Of a DNA stretch of 64,000 nt, positions 18,852 through 27,000 are shown piece by piece. Made by a program: the position numbers and the translations under genes. The DNA comes from Rubricoccus marinus (lineage in GTDB: Bacteria; Bacteroidota; Rhodothermia; Rhodothermales; Rubricoccaceae): NCBI RefSeq assembly GCF_002257665.1, contig NZ_MQWB01000001.1, positions 2,341,492 through 2,405,491 of the forward strand. Reading direction: 5' to 3'. Every line of letters begins with the position of its first letter. Within the stretch, counting starts at the first letter, position 1. The notes below the pieces were generated by a model. That model searched no databases. It saw only the letters and a program-made list of their open reading frames with translations, and had not been told where the DNA came from.

Positions 18852-20179
18852 GCCGGAACGGGCGCGCACGCCGCGAGAGCGGCGCAGATCGCGTCGATGT
18901 CCTCTGGCGTGTGGAGCGCGGTCGCGCAAAGGCGAAGCCGCGCCGCGCCTCTGGCGACGGCCGGGAAGACGACGGCCGTGGCCCAGACGCCATGCTCCCA
19001 CAGGTCGCGCGCGAGCCGGTACGCCGCCTCGTCATCGCCAACAACGACGGGCACGATGGGCGACGCGCTCGCGCCCACGTCGAAGCCCGCCGCCTGCACG
19101 CCCTCGCGCAAGAGGTCCGCGTTGCGCCTGAGCGCCGCGTGCCGCTCGGGCTCGCGCTGCATCACGCCGAGCGAGGCCAGCGCCGCAGCCGTGGAGGCGG
19201 GTGCGAGAGCCTGCGAAAAGAAGAACGGCGCCGCGCCGTGCTGAAGAAACGCGCCCACGTCGGCGCCGCAGGCCACGAACCCGCCCGAAGCGCCGAGTCC
19301 TTTCGAGAGCGAGCCCGTCCACAGATGCACGCGCGACGGGTCCACGCCGAGCGCGCCCCAGCTCCCCTCGCCTCTGGCACCGACCGCGCCCAGCGCGTGC
19401 GCTTCGTCCACCATCACGTACGCGCCGTGCCGCTCCGCCGTCTCCACGATCTCCGCCAGAGGCCCGAGGTCGCCGTCCATCGAGAACACGCCCTCGGTCA
19501 CGACGAGCGTCTTGCGGGCCTCTGGCGCCGCTTCGCTCAGCACCCGGTCCAGGTGCTCCACGTCATTGTGGCGCCAGAGGCGGACGGGCACGCGCGCGAG
19601 GCGACAGCCGTCCACGATGGAGCGGTGACAACGCGCGTCGAGCACGGCCACGTCGTCTGGCCCGAGCAGCGCCGCGAGCACGGCCACGTTCGCGAGGTAG
19701 CCCGACGAGAATGCCAGCGCGGCGCCCTGACTGTAGTGCGCCGCAAGTGTCGCTTCCAGCTCGCGATGCAGGTCGCACGTCCCGGTCAGGAGCCGCACGC
19801 CGCCCGTCCCCACCCCGAACCGCTGCACCGCGTCCGCCGCTGCGCTGATCACGTCGGGGTGCGACGCCAGGCCCAGGTAGTCGTAGCTGCTCGCGGACAC
19901 GACCTCGCGCCCACCCACGTCGGCGCGCGCGCCCGGCGGCCCCGCCAGAGGCTGGCTGTACGTGTACAGGTCCGCCCGCCGTCCCCAGCCGACGGTCTGC
20001 ATCCACCGTTCCGCCGTCGCGCCCGCGATGAGGCCGCTGGCGTCTGGGTCTTCGGAGTCGAAGAGGCCGTCGAAGGGGTCGTGGAGCACGAGGTTGAGGG
20101 TATTGGGAGAGGTGCGAGGGACGGTACACCCGTCGCCTCTGGCGCCAGAGGCGCAGACGCCTCGCGTCCGTCTTCTCAC
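18848..20179 (-). CDS. PLP-dependent alpha-oxoamine synthase (BioF/SPT-like)
   Basis: A 443-residue fold-type I PLP enzyme of the family that condenses an amino acid with an acyl-CoA (8-amino-7-oxononanoate synthase, serine palmitoyltransferase, CAI-1 synthase). Seen: H139, D258 and H261 (VDEAHALGAVG) and the Schiff-base lysine K293 in 'GSLSKGLGASGG'. No other biotin gene is nearby, so a lipid or signal role fits the operon better than BioF. Rhodothermia such as Salinibacter make capnine-like sulfonolipids through such an enzyme, which is one possible product here. The GTG at 20179 overlaps the upstream stop as GTGA; GTG 20089 is an alternative that drops a palindrome-coded N-terminus. Confidence 0.83.
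   Translation of the reverse strand: MRRRTRGVCASGARGDGCTVPRTSPNTLNLVLHDPFDGLFDSEDPDASGLIAGATAERWMQTVGWGRRADLYTYSQPLAGPPGARADVGGREVVSASSYDYLGLASHPDVISAAADAVQRFGVGTGGVRLLTGTCDLHRELEATLAAHYSQGAALAFSSGYLANVAVLAALLGPDDVAVLDARCHRSIVDGCRLARVPVRLWRHNDVEHLDRVLSEAAPEARKTLVVTEGVFSMDGDLGPLAEIVETAERHGAYVMVDEAHALGAVGARGEGSWGALGVDPSRVHLWTGSLSKGLGASGGFVACGADVGAFLQHGAAPFFFSQALAPASTAAALASLGVMQREPERHAALRRNADLLREGVQAAGFDVGASASPIVPVVVGDDEAAYRLARDLWEHGVWATAVVFPAVARGAARLRLCATALHTPEDIDAICAALAACAPVPA
20135..20152. repeat. Iterated 18-bp palindrome near a start codon
   Basis: GCCTCTGGCGCCAGAGGC, either coding CASGARGD at residues ~9-16 of the alpha-oxoamine synthase (start 20179) or lying in its leader (start 20089). 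Confidence 0.9.
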
Positions 20180-21990
20180 ACGCTGGAAGGCGGCAACGTC
20201 GGTGTACGCGTGGTCCGCTGCGCGAGAGAATCGCCCTTAAGCGCCTCCCCGCTCACACTCTCAAACCCTACCGGCGGCGCCCCGGCCTGCCCGTCGCCAG
20301 AGGCCGCGGGCCACGAGAGGCCGGCTGGGAGCTTGCCCTTGTCCTGCGCCTGCCGGATCGCGCGCGGCGAGTGGTGCGTGTGGAGGTTGCGGAACTGGAA
20401 CCAGATGGAGAGCGCGCCCTTCCACAGCCGCAGATATGCTGGGCTCCAGATCGGTGGTCGCGTGCGCAGGCTGAGCGCCTGGGCGCGGCGCATGTCGAGC
20501 GTGGATCGGACGTAAACGCCGAGCAGACGGCGGTAGAACCGCTTGAGCGACATCCGCGTCGGCAGGACCGCGTGCGAGAGGTCCCAGAGCCCGTGCGCGT
20601 CGCGCGGGATCACGATGTCATCCTCATGGTCCTCCCACTGGCCTGTGCCCGGCAGCGGCGTGAGCGGCGAGATGTTGAGGTAGTACAGGCCCGTCTCGTT
20701 GATAAAGTCCTGCAGCCGGTCCCAGTCCGCGTCGGTGTAGTCCGGGTGCGGGATGAGGGAGCCGTAGCAGTCCACGCCGTGCTTTTGCAGGATCGCGATG
20801 GCCGTTCGGTTGTAGTCCACCGAGCACTCCTTGTTCATCGACACCAACTCGTCGTCGGTCGCCGCCTCCAGGCCCACGATGATGGCCGAGAGGCCGAGCT
20901 CGGACCATTCCTCGATGATGTCCTCGTTCTCCGAGATAAAGTCCGCCCGCGCGTAGATGAGGTACTTCTTCCGGATGCCTCTGGCGCGGAGCAGCGCCGC
21001 GATCTTGTCCAGCCGCTTTCGGTTGATGAGGAAGATGTCGTCCACGATGTAGACGTCCTCCGTCTCGATGGTCTCCAACTCGTCCACGATGGACTCGGGA
21101 GAGCGCGAAAAGGGCGTGCCGTCCGTGATGGTCCACGTAAAGCAGAAGTTGCAGCGGAACCAGCAGCCCCAGGTCGTCTTCATCGTCGTGACCGGACGAT
21201 GGAAGAGGTAGTAGTAGCGGTCGCGGAGGTGCGCCACCAGATCCCGCCGCGGAAACGGCAGCGTATCCGGCGGCGGCATGTAGTGCTTCGTCGTCGCCGT
21301 CTTTTCCACCTGCCGCGGGCCGACGGGAATCGCGAGCCCCGAGATCTCGCGCAGCGACGTGGCCGCTGGCGCCGTCGGATGCCTGAGCGCGTCCTGTACG
21401 GTTTTCCCCGCCTCGCCTCTGGCGCCAGAGGCAGCCGGCCCCTCCCGTAGGGACACACCGCTAGCGTGTCCTTCCGGCGTCCCGCCAGAGGCGGCGCCAT
21501 CGCCGGAGGCCTCTGGCGCGACGGCTTCGCCAGCGGCTTGCCACTGCCCACTGGCTACTCGCTCCTTCCCTCCTTCCTCCTCACCCCACACGTCCAGAAC
21601 CTGCTGGATCACCGTCGTCCCATCGCCCGTCACGATCACGTCCACCGAAGGGTCCGCGAAGTCCTCTGGCGCCCGCGCCGCGTGCACGCCGCCGACGATG
21701 GTCTTGCAGTCCAGGCTCCACCGCTTCGCCGCCCGGCAGATCTTTTTGACCTCGTTGACGCCGTTGATGTAGCACGACGTGCCGACGACATCAGGCTTGA
21801 ATCGCTTCAACCGGCGCTCCAGTCCCTTCCTGTCCCAGCCCTTTTCGAGGATCAGGTCGATGATCTCGATTTCGTGCTCGGGACTGATCCCAGCCGCTAC
21901 GTACTCCAGTTCGAGCGGCTCGCAGATCATGATGTGCTTCAGCCCGACGGTGTGTTTGGGGACCGGCGGACGAACGAGGAGGATGCGCAT
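20176..21990 (-). CDS. B12-binding-domain radical SAM protein with a long insertion
   Basis: A 604-residue enzyme: an N-terminal cobalamin-binding-like Rossmann domain (~1-135; the cofactor His motif DxHxxG is not obvious), a radical SAM barrel with the 4Fe-4S motif C276-x3-C280-x2-C283 (GCWFRCNFC), and a C-terminal helical region. Enzymes of this class methylate or cyclise unactivated carbons, often in lipids and natural products. Residues ~137-213 form an insertion between the two domains, rich in ASG, PEA and ARG, which come from many copies of the iterated word plus a REP-like hairpin (21450-21470). It heads the overlap-joined run of four genes. The ATG at 21990 matches the family start MRILLVRPP. 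Confidence 0.87.
   Translation of the reverse strand: MRILLVRPPVPKHTVGLKHIMICEPLELEYVAAGISPEHEIEIIDLILEKGWDRKGLERRLKRFKPDVVGTSCYINGVNEVKKICRAAKRWSLDCKTIVGGVHAARAPEDFADPSVDVIVTGDGTTVIQQVLDVWGEEEGGKERVASGQWQAAGEAVAPEASGDGAASGGTPEGHASGVSLREGPAASGARGEAGKTVQDALRHPTAPAATSLREISGLAIPVGPRQVEKTATTKHYMPPPDTLPFPRRDLVAHLRDRYYYLFHRPVTTMKTTWGCWFRCNFCFTWTITDGTPFSRSPESIVDELETIETEDVYIVDDIFLINRKRLDKIAALLRARGIRKKYLIYARADFISENEDIIEEWSELGLSAIIVGLEAATDDELVSMNKECSVDYNRTAIAILQKHGVDCYGSLIPHPDYTDADWDRLQDFINETGLYYLNISPLTPLPGTGQWEDHEDDIVIPRDAHGLWDLSHAVLPTRMSLKRFYRRLLGVYVRSTLDMRRAQALSLRTRPPIWSPAYLRLWKGALSIWFQFRNLHTHHSPRAIRQAQDKGKLPAGLSWPAASGDGQAGAPPVGFESVSGEALKGDSLAQRTTRTPTLPPSSV
21450..21470. repeat. REP-like hairpin inside a coding region
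   Basis: GGACAC and GTGTCC flank ACCGCTAGC, within the radical SAM insertion. It resembles common intergenic repeats of the form GTAGGGACACnCCGCTAGCGTGTCC and is read through in frame. Confidence 0.6.
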
Positions 21991-22020
21991 CTGTCGAGTG
22001 GGAGAGTGTGGGCGGAGAGG

Positions 22021-22039
22021 GTTTGAGGGTGGCTCAAAC
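22021..22039. promoter_or_regulatory. Inverted repeat GTTTGAG-N5-CTCAAAC
   Basis: Perfect 7-bp arms, 31 bp upstream of the radical SAM start at 21990 and overlapping the 3' end of the four-helix bundle gene. Could be an operator for the four-gene run or a hairpin after the upstream gene. Confidence 0.4.
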
Positions 22040-22468
22040 TGGGAATTCGGATCCTCTGGCGGTGTCGTACCCGACGACGGGTTCGCGGGCGCCAGAGGCC
22101 AGGCTGCACCGCCGCGCGCTGTCCCGCTGCATCGTGACGAGGCCCCCGATAAGAGCGTGGTAGCGCACGTCTAACGCGTTGTGCGTTGCCGCGTCGACGT
22201 GGCCGCAGTCCAGCGCGACGTCTAGCCATGCCCGGCATTCGCACGCCTCGGCCTCTGCGTCGCTCAGCTTGCTCGCGAAGTGCTTGGGGTAGCGCCTCTT
22301 GCGCCATGCCTCCGCCGTATTCGCCATGACAGAGCGCGACGCCCGCCGGATCTGGTCCGTCAGGCTATACCTCTCCTCCCGTGGCCACGCTTTCGAGAGC
22401 GCATAGATCTCCCGTGCCAACGCGCGAGCGTCGCCGTACACCCTGAGATCTCTGAAGGAAGTCACCAT
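22034..22468 (-). CDS. Four-helix bundle protein (S23/IVS family)
   Basis: A 144-residue protein of the 'four helix bundle' (23S rRNA intervening-sequence protein) family: 'FRDLRVYGDARALAREIYALSKAWPREERYSLTDQIRRASRSVMANTAEAWRKRR' is the standard N-terminal pattern, with later helices 'FASKLSDAEAEACECRAWLDVALDCGH' and 'YHALIGGLVTMQRDS'. Members form pentamers; no enzymatic role is known. The gene sits alone-like between two radical SAM genes on the same strand (gaps of 36 and 43 bp) and may be an insertion into the cluster rather than part of its pathway. ATG 22468 fits the family start better than 22492. Confidence 0.82.
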   Translation of the reverse strand: MVTSFRDLRVYGDARALAREIYALSKAWPREERYSLTDQIRRASRSVMANTAEAWRKRRYPKHFASKLSDAEAEACECRAWLDVALDCGHVDAATHNALDVRYHALIGGLVTMQRDSARRCSLASGAREPVVGYDTARGSEFPV

Positions 22469-22504
22469 CGCTCTACAGTTGGACACCCACACACCCCTCC
22501 CCGC

Positions 22505-23839
22505 TCACACGATCCCCGGCGTGATCCGACGCTTGATGTGGTCGCGGTAATGGAAGTTGACGCCCCATACAAAGCCCCGCATAAGCGGGCCGTGGCGCGG
22601 CGGATTGAAACCGACGCGGTGGGCGATGGCCCGGCGCGTGAAGAGGCGCTCGTAGAGGTCCCAGTAGCCTGCCTGAAGGGCCTCTGGCGTGAAGTTCTTC
22701 GGCTGGTACACCACCTTGCCGCCGGAGAAATTGCCGAAGTCCGTAGTGCTGATGCGGCCTTTCGCGTCCATCTCCTTGTAGAGTGGAGTGCCGGGGATGG
22801 GCGTCATGATGTGGACACGCGGGACCGAGATCGCGTTCTCCATCAGGAAGGTGTAGGTGCGCTCGAAGATGTCCGCGCCGTCTCCGTCCAGTCCGACGAT
22901 CATCTCAGTCGAGACGTCGATGCCGTTGCGGCGGAGCGCGTGGATGGCCTTGCTGTAGCGCTCGGGTTGGTTCCAGGCCTTGTCCACGCCCTCCAGGCTT
23001 TCAGGGTTCACCGACTCGATGCCGAACGAGAGCAGCCGGCACCCGGATTTCCGCGCGAGGCGCATCAGGTCCTCGTCTTCCGCGATCTGCAGGCTGCACT
23101 GGCTCATCCACAGGATCCGCTCCGGGATCAGCGCCTCGAACAGCTCGGTCGCGTACTTCCGGTCGATGCCGATGTTGTCGTCGATAAACGCGATGTATTT
23201 GCTCCCGGCCTTTTTCGCTGCGCGCACGTCGCGCACGACCTGATCGACGGGCCTCTTGCGATAGCCCTGGTCGAAAAACGCCGTGATGGAGCAAAACGAG
23301 CACGTAAACGGGCAGCCACGCGTGGCCTGGACTGGGCGCCAGAAGCCGTAGCGCTTGTCCGCCATCAGGTCGTAGCGCGGGAGCGGGAGTTCGCAGATGT
23401 TGGGCCGCTCCGTCATGCGGTAGATGCGCTTGAGGTCGCCTCTGGCGGCGTCGGCCAAGACCTCCGGCCAGACGTGCTCCGCCTCGCCGATCACGACCGA
23501 GTCGGCATGCTGAAGGTGCAGCTCAGGGTCGGAGAGCGAGGCCGCGATGCCGCCGATGACCACCTTGACGCCTCTGGCGCGAAAGCCCTCGGCGATGCGC
23601 CACGCACCGACGATGCCCGAGCCCATACCCGTCAGGCCGACCAGGTCCCACGGCTCATCGTAGGGCACGCTCTCGACGGTCTCGTGGCAGAGCCGGATGT
23701 CGACCCAGTCTGGCGTCACGGCCGCCAGCATGGGCAGCGTGAGACCCGGCAGGTGGACGCGCTTCTGCTTGATGGGCCGCCCCTCGGCGTCCAACGCAGT
23801 CGGGCCGACGAGGAGGACTCGAAAGCGGGGTTCAGCCAT
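22505..23839 (-). CDS. B12-binding-domain radical SAM protein
   Basis: A 444-residue enzyme with an N-terminal B12-binding-like domain (~1-140; 'DLVGLTGMGSGIVGAWRIAEGFRARGVKVVIGGI') and a radical SAM domain with C176-x3-C180-x2-C183 (GCPFTCSFC). Later motifs 'IAFIDDNIGIDRKYATELFEALI' and 'LLSFGIESVNPESL' are typical of the YgiQ/HpnJ/BchE-like group. The C-terminal 'GGKVVYQPKNFTPEALQAGYWDLYERLFT' is also family-typical. It carries few iterated-word copies, so it is under stronger constraint than its neighbours. Likely first gene of the lipid/natural-product cluster; substrate unknown. The ATG at 23839 removes a non-conserved 46-residue extension. Confidence 0.87.
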   Translation of the reverse strand: MAEPRFRVLLVGPTALDAEGRPIKQKRVHLPGLTLPMLAAVTPDWVDIRLCHETVESVPYDEPWDLVGLTGMGSGIVGAWRIAEGFRARGVKVVIGGIAASLSDPELHLQHADSVVIGEAEHVWPEVLADAARGDLKRIYRMTERPNICELPLPRYDLMADKRYGFWRPVQATRGCPFTCSFCSITAFFDQGYRKRPVDQVVRDVRAAKKAGSKYIAFIDDNIGIDRKYATELFEALIPERILWMSQCSLQIAEDEDLMRLARKSGCRLLSFGIESVNPESLEGVDKAWNQPERYSKAIHALRRNGIDVSTEMIVGLDGDGADIFERTYTFLMENAISVPRVHIMTPIPGTPLYKEMDAKGRISTTDFGNFSGGKVVYQPKNFTPEALQAGYWDLYERLFTRRAIAHRVGFNPPRHGPLMRGFVWGVNFHYRDHIKRRITPGIV

Positions 23840-24030
23840 AGGGAAGGGCGTCACAGGGATGCAAGAGTAGGGCGCGCCCCTGGGCTGTGCAACACATTTC
23901 GGAGCCTCCCTGCAGACAGCAGCGCCCAACGAAACGCGCGTTCCAGTGCAGAAAGAACGCTCACGATAGACGCACACGCACCGCCGGAGCGCTGTACAAT
24001 CAGCGGGTTACCTACTTGTCCAGCGTCGCC

Positions 24031-24531
24031 ATGACACCTCCCGATACCGGCCTCGCCTCTGGCGACCGCCTCCGCGCCGAGCTCGTCGCACTGCTCCGCG
24101 GCGCGAATGCGCATGTCCCGCCTCTGGCGTCTCTACAGGGGGTCCCGCCAGAGGCGATCAACGTGCGCGCGCCCGGCCTCCCTAACACGCTCTGGGACCT
24201 GCTCTACCACCTCTGGTTTTCGCAGAACGACATCCTCCTCTTTTGCCAAAACCCGGACTACTCCACTCCCGAGTGGCCGGAAGCCTACTGGCCGTCCGCG
24301 CCCGGCACGCCCGACGATTGGGCGCTCGCGCTCTCCGATTTCGAGAGCGACCTGGAGGCCCTCATCGACTTCTCGAAGACGGGGGACCTCACGGCGGAGT
24401 TCTCGCACGCCAGAGGCTACACGCTCCTCCGCGAGATCCTGCTCGCGGCCGACCACAACAGCTACCACGCCGGGCAGGTAACCGACGTGCGCCGCTCGCT
24501 CGGCCTGTGGCCGCCGCCGGACCTCGCCTGA
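24031..24531 (+). CDS. DinB/YfiT-family four-helix protein
   Basis: A 166-residue protein with the DinB-like metal-binding bundle: the first helix H in 'NTLWDLLYHLWFSQND', and the paired histidines in 'LLAADHNSYHAGQVTDVRRSLG'. These three His residues bind a divalent metal in the family, whose members are thiol-dependent transferases or hydrolases, often of low-molecular-weight thiols. Not DNA polymerase IV, which is the separate gene at 25074. ATG 24031 follows TACAAT at 23995-24000, a possible promoter element. Two PLAS/PPEA stretches come from the iterated word. Confidence 0.8.
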   Translation: MTPPDTGLASGDRLRAELVALLRGANAHVPPLASLQGVPPEAINVRAPGLPNTLWDLLYHLWFSQNDILLFCQNPDYSTPEWPEAYWPSAPGTPDDWALALSDFESDLEALIDFSKTGDLTAEFSHARGYTLLREILLAADHNSYHAGQVTDVRRSLGLWPPPDLA

Positions 24532-24626
24532 TCCCGCTGGCGCCCGAAGCCTTTTCCAAGGCATGGCCCGATGCGCAACACGAGCCTCTGGCGCGGCGTA
24601 CTCCATGTTCACCTTCCAGCCCTGCC

Positions 24627-24953
24627 ATGACGCGCGTCTACAGCCACCCGGACCCCAGCATTGCGCACCTCGTCCGTGGCGCGCTTGAAAACGCGGGCAT
24701 CACGGCCATCGTCCAGGGAGACCAGTTGGGAGCCGCGATGGGCGAGGTCCCACCCATCGCCGCGTGGGCAGAGGTGTGGGTCAAGGACGGCGACCGCCTG
24801 GAGGACGCCCGCTCTCTCGTCGTCGAGGTCATGGCAGACCCCGAAGTGGACGCCCAGCCGTGGACGTGTCCCTCGTGTGGCGAGGTCAACGACGCGCAGT
24901 TCGCGGTCTGCTGGAACTGCGGGACCGATATCCCGGACGCGCCAGAGGCCTGA
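24627..24953 (+). CDS. DUF2007-like protein with C-terminal zinc ribbon
   Basis: A 108-residue protein. Residues ~1-70 resemble DUF2007 ('MTRVYSHPDPSIAHLVRGALENAGITAIVQGDQLG...AEVWVKDGDRLEDARSLVVEVM'). Residues ~75-104 hold a zinc ribbon with CPSC and CWNC. This combination is common and may bind nucleic acid or protein, but no function is established. It ends with APEA from the iterated word. Start chosen at the ATG that begins the conserved strand. Confidence 0.8.
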   Translation: MTRVYSHPDPSIAHLVRGALENAGITAIVQGDQLGAAMGEVPPIAAWAEVWVKDGDRLEDARSLVVEVMADPEVDAQPWTCPSCGEVNDAQFAVCWNCGTDIPDAPEA

Positions 24954-25073
24954 GCCTCTTGCGGTTGCGCTGACACGCCTCTGGCGCCCACTCGGCGCGA
25001 GCTTGTGGTCACCGTCTAAGCCAGCCGGAGCCGGCGGGCCATCCCCCTCCCTTCGCGCCCTCGCCAGAGGCCC

Positions 25074-26138
25074 GTGCGCAAGATCCTCCACGTCGATATG
25101 GACGCGTTCTACGCGTCCGTTGAGCAGCGCGATGACCCCGCGTTGCGTGGACGGCCTGTGGCCGTGGGCGGTCGCTCGGGCCGCGGCGTGGTCTGCGCGG
25201 CGAGCTATGAGGCGCGGCCGTTCGGCGTGCGCAGCGCGATGCCGATGGCGCACGCGCGCAAGCTCTGCCCGGACCTGATCGTGGTGCCGCCGCGGTTCGC
25301 GGTGTACAAGGAGGTCTCGGACGTGGTGCGCGGCATCTTCCGCTCCTACACCGACTTGGTGGAGCCGCTTTCGCTGGACGAAGCCTACCTGGACGTGACT
25401 GAGCCCAAACGCGGCCCGAGGTCCGCCACCCTTATCGCGCAGTCGATCCGGCGCGAGATCCACGAGGCCACAGGCCTCACGGCCTCGGCGGGCGTGTCGT
25501 TCGCCAAGTTCTTCGCCAAGGTGGCGAGCGACCTGGACAAGCCCGACGGCCTCTCGGTGATCCAGCCCCACGAGGCGCGGGCGTTTATGGCCGCGTTGCC
25601 CGTCGAGAAGTTCCACGGCGTCGGCCCGGCAACGGCGCGGCGGCTCCACGGTCTCGGCATCCGGACGGGCGCCGACCTCCAGAGTTGGGACGAGGCGGCG
25701 CTGCGCCAGAGGCTGGGCAAAACCGGCGGCTGGCTCTACCGCCTCGGCCAGTGCGACGACACGCGGCCCGTCCGGCCACACCGCGTCCGCAAGTCGGTCG
25801 GCGTAGAGCGGACGTTCTCGCACAACGAGCGCGGCGAGGCCGCCATCCTCGCGCGGCTGGAGCCCATTACCTCTGAACTCGTGCGCCGCCTGGACACGCA
25901 CGGCCTGGCCGGACGGACGGTTACGCTCAAGCTCAAAACCGCCCGGTTCGTGCAGAGCACGCGGTCTGCTTCCTTCGCGTCGCCCGTCTGGCAGGAAGGG
26001 CCTCTGGCGACGATCGCCGCCGCGCTCCTCGCGCGCCCCGAGGTGCCGGACAGCCCGCTGCGGCTCGTCGGCCTGACGGTTTCCAGCCTCGTGCCTCTGG
26101 CGGACGTGGACGGTGTGCAACTCTCGCTCGAACTGTGA
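25074..26138 (+). CDS. dinB: DNA polymerase IV
   Basis: A 354-residue Y-family translesion polymerase. The catalytic acidic residues are present: D8 in HVDMDAFYASVE and D102-E103 in SLDEAYLDV. The steric-gate region (FYASVE) and the little-finger domain (~240-345) are intact, and the protein ends QLSLEL, a fit to the beta-clamp-binding motif. It copies past damaged bases at low fidelity. GTG 25074 follows the half-site CGCCAGAGG, whose AGAGG may aid initiation. No SOS box was recognised. A heptamer array and palindrome follow the gene. Confidence 0.93.
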   Translation: MRKILHVDMDAFYASVEQRDDPALRGRPVAVGGRSGRGVVCAASYEARPFGVRSAMPMAHARKLCPDLIVVPPRFAVYKEVSDVVRGIFRSYTDLVEPLSLDEAYLDVTEPKRGPRSATLIAQSIRREIHEATGLTASAGVSFAKFFAKVASDLDKPDGLSVIQPHEARAFMAALPVEKFHGVGPATARRLHGLGIRTGADLQSWDEAALRQRLGKTGGWLYRLGQCDDTRPVRPHRVRKSVGVERTFSHNERGEAAILARLEPITSELVRRLDTHGLAGRTVTLKLKTARFVQSTRSASFASPVWQEGPLATIAAALLARPEVPDSPLRLVGLTVSSLVPLADVDGVQLSLEL

Positions 26139-26139
26139 G

Positions 26140-26178
26140 ACTGGGGACTGGGGACTGGGGACTGGGGACTGGGGACTG
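26140..26178. repeat. Heptamer tandem array (ACTGGGG)x5.6
   Basis: Begins 1 bp after the dinB stop. It is followed by AAGCT and, 16 bp after this array, by the 18-bp palindrome at 26195, the same composite order as at 7693 and 31454. Confidence 0.95.
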
Positions 26179-26194
26179 AAGCTGACTGCGCATG

Positions 26195-26212
26195 GCCTCT
26201 GGCGCCAGAGGC
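26195..26212. repeat. Iterated 18-bp palindrome after a heptamer array
   Basis: GCCTCTGGCGCCAGAGGC between convergent dinB and the GNAT gene. Confidence 0.95.
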
Positions 26213-26332
26213 TTCAACGTCCTCACAGAACCGGCGTCGTTACGCGCCCCCTATCCAGACAAGCGATGAGGCACCAGAACGCCATGTGTCCGCGCCTCTC
26301 GCGGTGACACTGAAAAGTGCTGATGGGCGGTC

Positions 26333-26902
26333 TTAGCGCGGCGTAGGAGCGGTCAGATCGCGCGAGAGTAACCCGAGCATCACGCTGTCCTTCCACGTCC
26401 CGAAGGTGAACCACCGCTCGCGGAAGTGTCCCTCGCGTTGGAATCCCAGTCGCTCCAGAAGCGCGAGCGACGCCTCGTTCTCGGGGTCCACGTCGGCTTC
26501 TACGCGGTGGAGGTTCATCTCCTCGAACCCGAACCGGAGCACGCGCCAGACTGCCTCTTGCGCGAGGCCCCGCCCCCAGAAATCCCGGGCCAGGATGAAG
26601 CCGACGTCGGCACGGCGGTTCTCTTCGTCCCATCGGTTGAGCGTGGCGGTCCCCATCATCTCGTCCGTCTTCCGGTCCGCGATGGCCCACTGGAACAACG
26701 ACCGCTCGCGCCAGAACCGGTCGATGTCCGCGAGGTAAGCGCGCGCGGCGCCCTCGTCCGCCAGAGGCCCGTGGCTCCAATACTGCAGGTCGTCCGCGTT
26801 GCCGAAGACGCGGAGCAACGCGGGCACGTCGGCCTCTCGCGGGTGGCGAAGGCGGAGGCGGTCGGCGTCGAGCGTGGGGAGGCCGCTGGCGAAGAGATCC
26901 AT
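26333..26902 (-). CDS. RimJ/RimL-type GNAT N-acetyltransferase
   Basis: A 189-residue protein of the Acetyltransf_3 group: 'LRLRHPREADVPALLRVFGNADDLQYW' at the start, strand 'ADVGFILARDFWGRGLAQEAVWRVLRFGF' with the acetyl-CoA pyrophosphate loop RDFWGRGLA, and 'LHRVEADVDPENEASLALLERLGFQREG', the classic C-terminal motif. It likely acetylates an amino-terminal or antibiotic-type amine; the target cannot be told. ATG 26902 is preceded by a heptamer array on its 5' side. Confidence 0.9.
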   Translation of the reverse strand: MDLFASGLPTLDADRLRLRHPREADVPALLRVFGNADDLQYWSHGPLADEGAARAYLADIDRFWRERSLFQWAIADRKTDEMMGTATLNRWDEENRRADVGFILARDFWGRGLAQEAVWRVLRFGFEEMNLHRVEADVDPENEASLALLERLGFQREGHFRERWFTFGTWKDSVMLGLLSRDLTAPTPR

Positions 26903-26907
26903 GGGGA

Positions 26908-26925
26908 GACTGAGGACTGAGGACT
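26908..26925. repeat. Heptamer tandem array (GACTGAG)x2.6
   Basis: Lies 5 bp upstream of the GNAT start (minus strand) and is followed on the plus strand by TTAAGATCGG and a degenerate palindrome (CCCCTGGCGCCAGAGGC, 26935-26951). Confidence 0.8.
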
Positions 26926-27000
26926 TAAGATCGGCCCCTGGCGCCAGAGGCGAGCGCCTCCCGGTAGCTCGCTCCTCTTTCCGCGTTTCTCTGCCCTCCT

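Noticed and set aside
18848-20179. BioF of a biotin operon
   Set aside because: No bioA, bioB, bioC or bioD is nearby and the gene is fused by overlaps to radical SAM, acyltransferase and P450 genes. Family membership is kept, the biotin role is not.
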